A stretch of 5,389 nt of DNA from Synergistaceae bacterium (GTDB taxonomy: Bacteria > Synergistota > Synergistia > Synergistales > Synergistaceae), in assembly GCA_012727545.1 (NCBI GenBank), contig JAAYHA010000056.1, forward strand, positions 1 through 5,389, in the 5' to 3' direction. Positions 1-5,389 of this stretch are shown here, one piece after another. Position 1 is the first letter of the stretch; each line of letters starts with the position of its first letter. A program made the position numbers and the translations under genes. Below the pieces are notes generated by a model, which saw only the letters and a list, made by a program, of their open reading frames with translations, searched no databases and was not told the DNA's origin.

Positions 1-353
1 CCCTCTTTGTCCATCAGGGCGACTCCCATTACAAGTGTGGAAGCCCTTACTCTGGATTTGAAAACCTTAACGAGGTATTCCTTTGAATCCTTGTCCAGCT
101 CCCGGAAATCTTTTCCTGATGCGAGTATTTCCTGCAGTGCCGGTCCTTCGAATGTGGCGGCTATGTCTGTTCTGTTGGCATCAAGAATGTTGCTCAGGGA
201 AGTCGATAATACGGCCGAAGTTGTCTGGAGGTTTCTGAGTACCAGATTTTTCTCGGTATTGTATGACCTGGTGATAAGGAAAACTGAGAGTATAAGGGGC
301 GGTATTACAGAGCACAGTATAAAGACAAGCCAAAAAAGGCGACGAAGTCTCAA
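1..353 (-). CDS. Membrane sensor protein, N-terminal fragment (probable Cache-type sensor; output domain off-window)
   Basis: Only the first 117 codons are visible; the gene continues past base 1. The frame opens at TTG (353-351) behind AGAGGG (366-361) with 7 nt spacing. An in-frame TAA at 383-381 leaves no ATG or GTG start upstream, and the next in-frame ATG lies about 108 codons downstream. The N-terminus has a basic start (LRLRR), then a hydrophobic helix at about residues 6-27 with a central PP. A polar, helix-rich segment follows (about 30-100), then a short hydrophobic strand ending in ALMDKEG (about 112-118). This layout is typical of the extracytoplasmic dCache-type domains of chemoreceptors, sensor kinases and diguanylate cyclases, where such a strand-D-x-(D/E)-G turn opens the PAS-like fold. 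The output domain is off-window, so the class cannot be told. It is separated from gpmA by a terminator and so is probably its own transcription unit. I am confident of a membrane protein and moderately confident of a Cache sensor. Confidence 0.72.
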   Translation of the reverse strand, partial: MRLRRLFWLVFILCSVIPPLILSVFLITRSYNTEKNLVLRNLQTTSAVLSTSLSNILDANRTDIAATFEGPALQEILASGKDFRELDKDSKEYLVKVFKSRVRASTLVMGVALMDKE

Positions 354-360
354 AAGAACA

Positions 361-366
361 CCCTCT
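361..366 (-). promoter_or_regulatory. Ribosome binding site of the sensor gene (decides the TTG start)
   Basis: AGAGGG lies 7 nt upstream of the TTG codon at 353-351. This is the only credible Shine-Dalgarno and start pair between the in-frame TAA (383-381) and the membrane helix, so it fixes the start as TTG. Confidence 0.6.
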
Positions 367-451
367 GTCGGTCGGATAAATTATCAATGATGACTTTGAT
401 GATATTACCATATCTTTCAAAAAACCGCTTTAATTATTATTCTATTAAGAA

Positions 452-480
452 GGCCCCCATCCCGGTGGGATAAAGGGGCC
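452..480 (-). terminator. Intrinsic terminator at the end of the pump-gpmA operon
   Basis: An outer 6-bp stem pairs GGCCCC with GGGGCC (452-457 with 475-480). An inner 5-bp stem pairs ATCCC with GGGAT (459-463 with 467-471) around a GGT loop on the plus strand, with a C / AAA internal bulge between the stems. On the minus strand the hairpin begins 31 nt after the gpmA stop and is followed by TTCTTAAT, a modest U-rich tract. On the plus strand it is followed by ATCTTATCGTTTTTG, so it could also stop antisense transcription. Position and stem strength support a real terminator; its efficiency cannot be judged. Confidence 0.75.
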
Positions 481-511
481 ATCTTATCGTTTTTGATTTG
501 TTGTCCGGCTT

Positions 512-1258
512 CTACCTGCTTTTGCCCTGGTTTGCCACTGCTGCCTGTGCCGCTGCTATTGCATCCTCATCGCCAAGATAGTAATGCTTCAGCGGTTTCA
601 GATCACTGTCAAGTTCATAAACGAGCGGTATCCCGGTCGGTATGTTCAGCTCCAATATCTCTTTCTCCGATATTCCGTCAAGGTATTTCACAAGGGCCCT
701 GAGGCTGTTTCCGTGTGCAGCTATCACGAGTTTTTTGCCTGCCCTTATGTCGGGAGCAATGGTCTTTTCCCAATAGGGGACTACCCTTGCAACAGTGTCC
801 TCTAGGCACTCTCCCTGAGGGAGCTCGCTTTCTGAAAGTCCGGCGTATCTCGGGTCTTTTCCGGGGTAACGTTCATCAGTCTTTTCAAGAAGGGGCGGTC
901 TTGTGCCGTAACTGCGCCTCCATATCTTGACCTGCTCGTCTCCGTATTTTGCGGCAGTTTCGGACTTGTTGAGTCCCTGCAGTCCTCCGTAGTGGCGTTC
1001 GTTAAGCTTCCACGAGTTCTCTACAGGGATCCACATCATGTCCATCTCTTCAAGTACGCACCATAGTGTCTTTATGGCTCTTTTCAGTACGGATGTATAT
1101 GCTTTGTCGAAAACGAAGCCCTTTTCCTTCAGGACCTTGCCTGCGGACTGCGCTTCGAGAAGCCCTTTTTCAGAAAGAGGTACGTCAGTCCATCCTGTAA
1201 ACCTGTTCTCTTTGTTCCATTCGCTTTCCCCGTGTCTGAGCAATACGATCCTGTACAT
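512..1258 (-). CDS. gpmA: 2,3-bisphosphoglycerate-dependent phosphoglycerate mutase
   Basis: This cytoplasmic glycolytic and gluconeogenic enzyme interconverts 3-phosphoglycerate and 2-phosphoglycerate through a phosphohistidine primed by 2,3-bisphosphoglycerate. The 248-residue product is full length for the family (E. coli GpmA has 250). The histidine-phosphatase signature LLRHGESEWN gives the phosphorylated His9. Other active-site residues are Arg60 in SVLKRAIKT, Glu87 and Arg88 in LNERHYGGLQGLNK, Arg114-Arg115, and His182 with Asn184 in AAHGNSLRAL. The tail AAVANQGKSR is the normal GpmA C-terminus. The start is ATG with a perfect AGGAGG 8 nt upstream. It lies 12 nt after the adaptor gene, so it is very likely the last cistron of the efflux operon, and a terminator follows 31 nt after its stop. 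All key residues are present, so it should be active. The link to efflux is positional only. Confidence 0.97.
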   Translation of the reverse strand: MYRIVLLRHGESEWNKENRFTGWTDVPLSEKGLLEAQSAGKVLKEKGFVFDKAYTSVLKRAIKTLWCVLEEMDMMWIPVENSWKLNERHYGGLQGLNKSETAAKYGDEQVKIWRRSYGTRPPLLEKTDERYPGKDPRYAGLSESELPQGECLEDTVARVVPYWEKTIAPDIRAGKKLVIAAHGNSLRALVKYLDGISEKEILELNIPTGIPLVYELDSDLKPLKHYYLGDEDAIAAAQAAVANQGKSR

Positions 1259-1266
1259 CCAAGATG

Positions 1267-1272
1267 CCTCCT
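1267..1272 (-). promoter_or_regulatory. Strong ribosome binding site of gpmA overlapping the adaptor stop
   Basis: AGGAGG is a full anti-Shine-Dalgarno match 8 nt before the gpmA ATG. Its first two bases are the last two of the adaptor TAG stop (1273-1271). It is the strongest ribosome binding site in the window and suggests gpmA is translated efficiently from the shared message. Confidence 0.85.
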
Positions 1273-2497
1273 ATTCAGTTTTATCCTTATTGTTATTTTC
1301 TCCGCTCACAGTGACCTTGTCTCCGTCATTGAGGGTGCTTCCGCCAAAGATTATGACCCTGTCGCCCGGCTTTAGTCCCTCTGTTATGTGGATCAGGTGT
1401 CCCTGCCTTGTGCCTGTCGAAACTACACGCAGCTTCGCAGTTCCCTGATCTTCAAGCAAGACATAATACCCTGTCTCACTTTCATGGAGAGCGTTTTCAG
1501 GTATGAGCACTGCATTTTTGATCTCTCTTTCCACTATTGAGGCCTGTCCGAACATCCCGGGCCTCAGCTGCCCGCCTGTCTCCCTGTTGTCGAGTTCTAT
1601 CTCAACGCTGCTGGTCCTGGTCGAAGGGTCAACATACTGATCAACTCTCGTCACTTTTCCGACAAATTCTTTATCCGGAAGAGCATCGAATTTAAGGAAT
1701 ACGGGCATGCCGCTTTTTACAACAAAAATTTTAGACTCAGGCACTTTCAGTGTAGCTTTTAATCTGCTCAGATCTGCAATATCTATTATCGGCGAATTTG
1801 GGGATATCATTGCGCCTGTAGTAAGTGAAAAATCATCGAGCACAGTACCGTCTATCGGAGCGACCATGATATAGTCCGCCTTGGCCGAACTTACCCGCTC
1901 AAGCTCTGCGGCAGCCTGTCTTTCCTTTGCGATCGCCGCATTGTAGGAAGCCCTTGCGCTTGAGTAAGCTGTCTCAACGGAATCGTACTGCTGCTGGGTG
2001 CTGAATCCCTCCTTGACGAGCCTTTCGTACCTGTCAAGGGTCGTCTTTGCGTTCATCATCTCCGCCTTTGCCCTTTCGGTGTCGGCTTTTGCCGATGCCG
2101 CCTGTGCGCGTACTGATCCTATAAGGGCATCCTGCTGGTCGTGTTCAAGTGTTGCTATTATCTGTCCCTTACTGACCCTGTCTCCTTGCCTGACGTGGAG
2201 TTTCTCAAGTCTTCCCGTCACTCTCGGGAGCAGTTCTACCCTCTCGACCGCATCTATGGAGGTGTTTTGCACTATGCTCTCCCTTACGGTCTTGTCTGCT
2301 TTGACCGTTTCGATCTTCACAGCGGCTGCCTGTTTGCCGTTCCCGTTTGAGGCCGGAGAGAAGATCGTTTCTCTTCGGCTGTATATGCCGATAGCCGCCA
2401 ACAGTATGACCGCCCCGGCAACAATGATCATCAGCCTCTTCTTGTCTGAGAGCCTCTTTGAATAAGTGCCATAGTTATTTTTGTCAGTCATGGTCAT
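1271..2497 (-). CDS. RND efflux periplasmic adaptor (membrane fusion protein, AcrA/MexA/HlyD family)
   Basis: This protein bridges the inner-membrane permease and the outer-membrane channel in the periplasm. From the chosen start it has 408 residues, normal for the family. A basic N-terminus and one hydrophobic helix (about 22-38) with no lipobox cysteine indicate a membrane anchor, not a lipoprotein. The first lipoyl half is at about 84-118 (VTGRLEKLHVRQGDRVSKGQ), the alpha-hairpin coiled coil at about 119-203, and the second lipoyl half at about 207-242 (APIDGTV). Beta-barrel and membrane-proximal domains follow (about 245-390, including RPGMFG and LKPGDRV). The hairpin tip carries Arg156, Leu160 and Thr167, matching the R-x3-L-x6-S channel-docking motif with Thr for Ser. 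I prefer ATG at 2497: it overlaps the channel TGA as ATGA and follows GGGGAG by 5 nt. An upstream ATG (2515) would add six residues and 22 nt of overlap, and would place the Shine-Dalgarno inside the gene. Confidence 0.93.
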   Translation of the reverse strand: MTMTDKNNYGTYSKRLSDKKRLMIIVAGAVILLAAIGIYSRRETIFSPASNGNGKQAAAVKIETVKADKTVRESIVQNTSIDAVERVELLPRVTGRLEKLHVRQGDRVSKGQIIATLEHDQQDALIGSVRAQAASAKADTERAKAEMMNAKTTLDRYERLVKEGFSTQQQYDSVETAYSSARASYNAAIAKERQAAAELERVSSAKADYIMVAPIDGTVLDDFSLTTGAMISPNSPIIDIADLSRLKATLKVPESKIFVVKSGMPVFLKFDALPDKEFVGKVTRVDQYVDPSTRTSSVEIELDNRETGGQLRPGMFGQASIVEREIKNAVLIPENALHESETGYYVLLEDQGTAKLRVVSTGTRQGHLIHITEGLKPGDRVIIFGGSTLNDGDKVTVSGENNNKDKTE

Positions 2498-3792
2498 CTT
2501 CTCTCCCCGGTCCATTCTATGACGGTACCTTCTGTAACTTTCAGTGCAACTATTGTAAGAAGGTGGTTGTACTGTGAACGTGCATGATCAAGCCTTGCAG
2601 AGGTGAGTGAAGTCTGGGCGTTAAGCAGGTCCAGCTGGGGAGTTACCCCTTCCCTGAACCCCACTTCGGCAAGCCGGAGGGACTCTTTTGCGAGCTCCAG
2701 GGCTTTTTCAGAAGCTTTTAGGTGCTGCAGGGTGCTCTCGATCTCTGCCCATGCAGTTTCGACCTCTGATTTTACATCCAGTTCCTTCTGTTCAAGCGCG
2801 ATCTTGTCCTGTTCCAGCACAGCGCCTGCTTTTATTGCATTTCCCCTGGCGGTGTTTCTGTCGAAGATTGGGACTGTTACGGACAGCTCTGCCCTCCAGG
2901 TGTCGTCGCCTCTGTCATCTTTGAGATATGGGTTTAAATATCCTGCGGATGCTCCGAATGTTATTTTAGGTCTTGTGCCGCTTTTTTCGATCAATATCTG
3001 ATTTTTCTGGTATTCAAGCTGTTCTTCAAGTCTTTTGAGGTCAGCCCTTTTTTCCCGTGCGACCTCAAGTGATGCCTGTCTTGTTCCCACTGCTTCGGGA
3101 ACGCTGAGCTCGCCTGTTACCTCACGTCTTCCTTCAGGCGGGATGCCCATGTAGTTCATCAACGATATGTGGGCTGACTCATAAAGTCCTTTAGCAGTAC
3201 TCAGATTGGCTGTGTTGGTCGCAAGCAGCTGTCCGGCCCGAATTACCTCCAAGCTGTTGGCAAGGCCGAGCTGCCTCATCTTTTCGACCTCTTTAAGGTG
3301 CTGTTGGGATGTATTCACAGCCGATTCCTCAGCCTTTATCCTTTCGCGCTGCAGAAGCACATTATAAAACCTGGCATACAGTTCCCCTACAGTGTTGTTT
3401 TCTCCGTTTGCTATTATCATTTCGGCAATGTTCTTGACCTGTTTTGACTGGTTTCTGATCGCGGAATTTTTGCCTCCTGAATAAATGACCTGTTCGAGAG
3501 TAGCCCTGGCGCCTTTGTTGTCGTTTCTCTCCTCGTCATTTGTCGTGCTCTCCTTCTGTCTGTCCAGATATGCGTTTGCGGAAAGGCTCGGAAGGAGTGT
3601 TCCGTCTGCCTGGATCTGGAAGGCGAACGCCTTTATCGTTTCCTGCCTTAGGGACCTCAGTCCGGAATTATTTGTGAGTGTCAGTTCAATGGCTTCATTT
3701 ATACCGACTGCACTTGCCTCTGCACTTCTGCATGAAGCTGTAAGGGTCAGGGCGAAGGCTATGCTGAATAGGATCATTTTATTTTTTGTCAT
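2494..3792 (-). CDS. Outer-membrane efflux channel protein (TolC/OprM family, OEP domains)
   Basis: This is the outer-membrane exit duct of the pump; family members form trimers of a beta-barrel plus a long periplasmic alpha-helical tunnel. The 432 residues fit the TolC/OprM range. A signal peptide spans about 1-27. TASC at 18-21 is an acceptable lipobox, making a lipid-anchored Cys21 possible as in OprM, but a signal peptidase I site after AEA (24-26) is also plausible. Two structural repeats are visible, about 30-218 and 238-420. Each contains long heptad-like helices; the second has the strand segment RPKITFGASAGY, the VPIFDRNTARGNAI turn, and the GVTPQLDLLNAQTSL motif typical of OEP domains. 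It starts 20 nt after the permease stop. The best Shine-Dalgarno (GGGAG) is 15 nt upstream, which is long, but an in-frame TAA 9 nt before the ATG excludes earlier starts. Its 3' end overlaps the adaptor start by 4 nt. Confidence 0.93.
   Translation of the reverse strand: MTKNKMILFSIAFALTLTASCRSAEASAVGINEAIELTLTNNSGLRSLRQETIKAFAFQIQADGTLLPSLSANAYLDRQKESTTNDEERNDNKGARATLEQVIYSGGKNSAIRNQSKQVKNIAEMIIANGENNTVGELYARFYNVLLQRERIKAEESAVNTSQQHLKEVEKMRQLGLANSLEVIRAGQLLATNTANLSTAKGLYESAHISLMNYMGIPPEGRREVTGELSVPEAVGTRQASLEVAREKRADLKRLEEQLEYQKNQILIEKSGTRPKITFGASAGYLNPYLKDDRGDDTWRAELSVTVPIFDRNTARGNAIKAGAVLEQDKIALEQKELDVKSEVETAWAEIESTLQHLKASEKALELAKESLRLAEVGFREGVTPQLDLLNAQTSLTSARLDHARSQYNHLLTIVALKVTEGTVIEWTGERR
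2501..2508 (-). promoter_or_regulatory. Ribosome binding site of the adaptor gene, inside the channel gene
   Basis: GGGGAGAG sits in the last codons of the channel gene, with its GGGGAG core 5 nt before ATG 2497. It decides between the three in-frame ATGs at 2515, 2497 and 2491. The start-stop overlap ATGA (2497-2494) points to translational coupling of channel and adaptor. Confidence 0.7.
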
Positions 3793-3807
3793 GTTAAGTT
3801 AGTCACG

Positions 3808-3812
3808 CTCCC
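3808..3812 (-). promoter_or_regulatory. Possible, poorly spaced ribosome binding site of the channel gene
   Basis: GGGAG directly follows the permease stop codon (TAA 3815-3813) but lies 15 nt from the channel ATG at 3792. The usual gap is about 5-9 nt. No alternative in-frame start lies between them, so translation of the channel may be weak or may rely on ribosomes finishing the permease. Confidence 0.45.
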
Positions 3813-5389
3813 TTACTTGGAGTTAAATGTCCTGGACTGCGCAGACCTGTTGTAGCGCCTGTAAGCTCTGTATCTGTTGATCGCTGCTGCAGCCTTGTCT
3901 TTTATGTCGTCAAGCAGAAGGTAGACTACAGGTATAACTATCAGTGTCAGCATGGTAGATGTAAAAAGTCCGCCGATAACTGCCACAGACATAGGCTGTC
4001 GTGTCTCTCCTCCCTCGCTGAGAGCCAGTGCGACAGGCAGGGAACCGAACATTGTTGAAACGGTGGTCATCAGGATGGCCCTCAGACGGAGCGGTCCCGC
4101 TTCCAGAACAGCCTCTATTTTGTTCATTCCTTTCGCCCTCAGCTGATTGATAAAATCGACCAGCAGTATTGCGTTATTGACCACGACCCCAACCAGCAGG
4201 ATTATACCCATGAAGCTCATTACGCTTATCCTCAGTCCCGCCAGTGCAAGGAGTCCAAAGGACCCCGCGGTCATAAGGGGAAGCGAGAACATGACTGTGA
4301 ACGGATGGATAAAGGATTCGAACTGTATGGCCATTACCATGTAGACAAGGATTATTGCGAAAATGAGGGCAATGGACATGTAGTAAAAGCTTTCCTTCAT
4401 GTATTCCGAATCCCCTGCCGGCGTAATGGTGAACGTCCCGTCCTGAGGGGCGTACTTTTTAAATACTTCCTCCATGATCAGGATACCCTCTCCGGGAGAT
4501 ACGCCTTCTACGTTGGCCCCCAGCTGCAGGGACCTTTGCCTGTTGTACCTTTTTATTACGTTGGGCGACATTCCTATAGAGCTGGATATAAGCCCTTCTG
4601 CCCTTATCAGCTGCCCGTCATTTGTCCTGACCAGAGTGTTTTTCAGTTTTTCGGGATCGTCCCTTCCGGTCGCTTCAGCCCGGACTCTTATGTCATACCT
4701 GTATCCATCCTGGTTGAAAGAACCTGCCCTGTCTCCTCCGAACCAGGTGAGTAGTTCGTCAGAGAGGTCCCTTATGTTGATGTTGAGGTCATCTGCAAGA
4801 GCACGGTTCAGTGCCAGGTTTATCCTTGGCTTGTTCATCTGAAGGTCTGTCGTTATGTCAACAAGCCCCCTGGCGTTTTCTGCCAGGTCTTTTTTAATAA
4901 GTTCTCCGATCTCCGCCAGAGCCTCGCTTGTTGGTCCCTGGATGACGAGGGTTATGTCTGACCCGCCCCATGTCCCCATTTTTATGTCGACATCGCGGAA
5001 GACAGAGAGCTTGCCTCGCAGCTGTTTCATTACCACGCTCGCAGCAGGCCTGCTGCCTCTGTCTATCAGTTCCATGTTTATGGAAGCCTTGTAGACCTCT
5101 TCGCCGCCGCCGCTGCCTACTATTCCGTAGGTGTAAGCGACTCTCTCGTCAGCCTGTATCATGTCGACCATGTCTTTTACGACGCTTTCGGTCATTTCAA
5201 GGGATGAATCAGCCGGCAGCTCTATCTGGACCCTCAGGCGCCCCTGGTCTTCACTTGGAAAAAATTCAGTGCCGAGGGTCGAAGCGAATCCTATGCCAAG
5301 GAGGAAAAGGGCAAGAGCTCCGATAAGCACTGACTTGCGGTGAGTTACTGCATATTTTAATACTCCGCTGTATTTACCCTCTATCCATA
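3813..5389 (-). CDS. RND multidrug efflux permease (HAE1/AcrB-like), C-terminal half, 5' end off-window
   Basis: This inner-membrane, proton-driven permease captures substrate in the periplasm. The window holds its last 524 codons, matching roughly AcrB residue 515 onward, so about half the protein is missing. The frame is open through the window edge; GTG at 5330 is internal. Helix TM7 is at visible residues 20-39, followed by the family motif FFPSEDQG (42-49). The second porter and docking domains follow (about 50-325), then TM8 (332-354), TM9 (360-382), TM10 (387-412), TM11 (433-456) and TM12 (468-492), and a basic cytoplasmic tail. Arg-Leu-Arg-Ala-Ile-Leu-Met-Thr keeps the equivalents of AcrB Arg971 and Thr978, but the Lys940 position is Asn (VVVNNAILL, codon at 4178-4176). 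The TM4 aspartates lie outside the window. The VVNNA form is common in some HAE1 branches, so the pump is probably functional. The channel gene follows 20 nt downstream. The substrate is unknown. Confidence 0.96.
   Translation of the reverse strand, partial: WIEGKYSGVLKYAVTHRKSVLIGALALFLLGIGFASTLGTEFFPSEDQGRLRVQIELPADSSLEMTESVVKDMVDMIQADERVAYTYGIVGSGGGEEVYKASINMELIDRGSRPAASVVMKQLRGKLSVFRDVDIKMGTWGGSDITLVIQGPTSEALAEIGELIKKDLAENARGLVDITTDLQMNKPRINLALNRALADDLNINIRDLSDELLTWFGGDRAGSFNQDGYRYDIRVRAEATGRDDPEKLKNTLVRTNDGQLIRAEGLISSSIGMSPNVIKRYNRQRSLQLGANVEGVSPGEGILIMEEVFKKYAPQDGTFTITPAGDSEYMKESFYYMSIALIFAIILVYMVMAIQFESFIHPFTVMFSLPLMTAGSFGLLALAGLRISVMSFMGIILLVGVVVNNAILLVDFINQLRAKGMNKIEAVLEAGPLRLRAILMTTVSTMFGSLPVALALSEGGETRQPMSVAVIGGLFTSTMLTLIVIPVVYLLLDDIKDKAAAAINRYRAYRRYNRSAQSRTFNSK

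Larger units (their letters stand above)
354..511. other. Intergenic region between gpmA and the sensor gene
   Basis: This 158-nt non-coding stretch holds the gpmA terminator hairpin (452-480) and then an AT-rich segment (about 375-445) that should carry the promoter of the sensor gene. On the minus strand that segment includes TTGAAA (421-416) and TGATAAT (387-381), but the spacing between them is too long for a standard sigma-70 pair, so I do not call a promoter. It also contains a small inverted repeat and a short direct repeat, described as a finding. No ORF with a plausible start and ribosome binding site is seen here. Confidence 0.7.

Noticed and set aside
7..390. Plus-strand 127-codon open frame at the left edge
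   Set aside because: It is antisense to the sensor gene, has no recognisable domain, and its composition is typical of a mirrored frame.
181..420. Minus-strand 79-codon open frame starting with ATG near the sensor gene
   Set aside because: It overlaps the TTG-started frame that has a better ribosome binding site, a membrane helix and a Cache-like sequence continuing to the window edge. The 79-codon product looks like no protein family.
1998..2465. Plus-strand open frame of 155 codons antisense to the adaptor
   Set aside because: It lies wholly inside a clear adaptor gene, has a low-complexity Ser/Leu/Ala-rich composition typical of a mirrored frame, and matches no family I recognise.
2498..2515. 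ATG at 2515 as the adaptor start
   Set aside because: It would put the good Shine-Dalgarno inside the coding region and overlap the channel gene by 22 nt, while ATG 2497 gives an ATGA overlap with ideal spacing.
4305..4754. Plus-strand open frame of 149 codons antisense to the permease
   Set aside because: It overlaps strongly conserved RND coding sequence, has no recognisable domain, and several other plus-strand frames overlap it, as expected of shadows.
5330..5389. GTG at 5330 as the start of a half-length RND protein
   Set aside because: The frame stays open upstream with WIEGKYSGVLKYAVTHRKS, which matches the normal linker before TM7 of full-length permeases, so the gene simply begins outside the window.
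1..5389. A novel defence, mobile or biosynthetic system
   Set aside because: All coding space is explained by an RND pump, gpmA and a sensor fragment. No repeats, integrase, transposase, toxin-antitoxin pair or structured RNA was seen.

Overview
This window holds the distal part of a minus-strand operon from a diderm (Gram-negative-type) bacterium. It encodes a tripartite RND efflux pump followed by a glycolytic phosphoglycerate mutase. After a terminator, the start of a second minus-strand gene for a membrane sensor runs off the window. Every supported gene lies on the minus strand, so transcription reads from high to low coordinates. I see no RNA gene, mobile element, CRISPR array, phage signature or pseudogene, and the long plus-strand open frames look like antisense shadows.

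Layout in transcription order: (1) 5389-3813, the C-terminal half of an HAE1-type RND inner-membrane permease, its 5' half outside the window; (2) 3792-2494, a TolC/OprM-like outer-membrane channel; (3) 2497-1271, the periplasmic adaptor (membrane fusion protein), whose start overlaps the channel stop by four bases; (4) 1258-512, a 2,3-bisphosphoglycerate-dependent phosphoglycerate mutase (gpmA) with a perfect AGGAGG ribosome binding site overlapping the adaptor stop codon; (5) 480-452, a GC-rich hairpin terminator; (6) 353-1, the first 117 codons of a membrane sensor starting at TTG, with one transmembrane helix followed by what looks like a Cache-type extracytoplasmic domain.

The permease, adaptor and channel should assemble into one envelope-spanning, proton-driven pump exporting amphiphilic compounds; the substrate cannot be read from the sequence. 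The gene order permease-channel-adaptor departs from the common adaptor-permease-channel order. The permease has Asn where AcrB has the proton-relay Lys940. gpmA has no obvious link to efflux but appears to share the transcript.

Organism: an outer membrane is implied by the channel and adaptor. Base composition is roughly balanced, with frequent AGA/AGG arginine and ATA isoleucine codons, which is unlike enteric bacteria even though the GpmA sequence is very close to the E. coli type. A diderm anaerobe such as a member of Synergistota would fit, but that is a low-confidence guess. I found no evidence for a previously undescribed system. The points worth a second look are the operon composition and order, the permease relay residue, and the TTG-initiated sensor gene.
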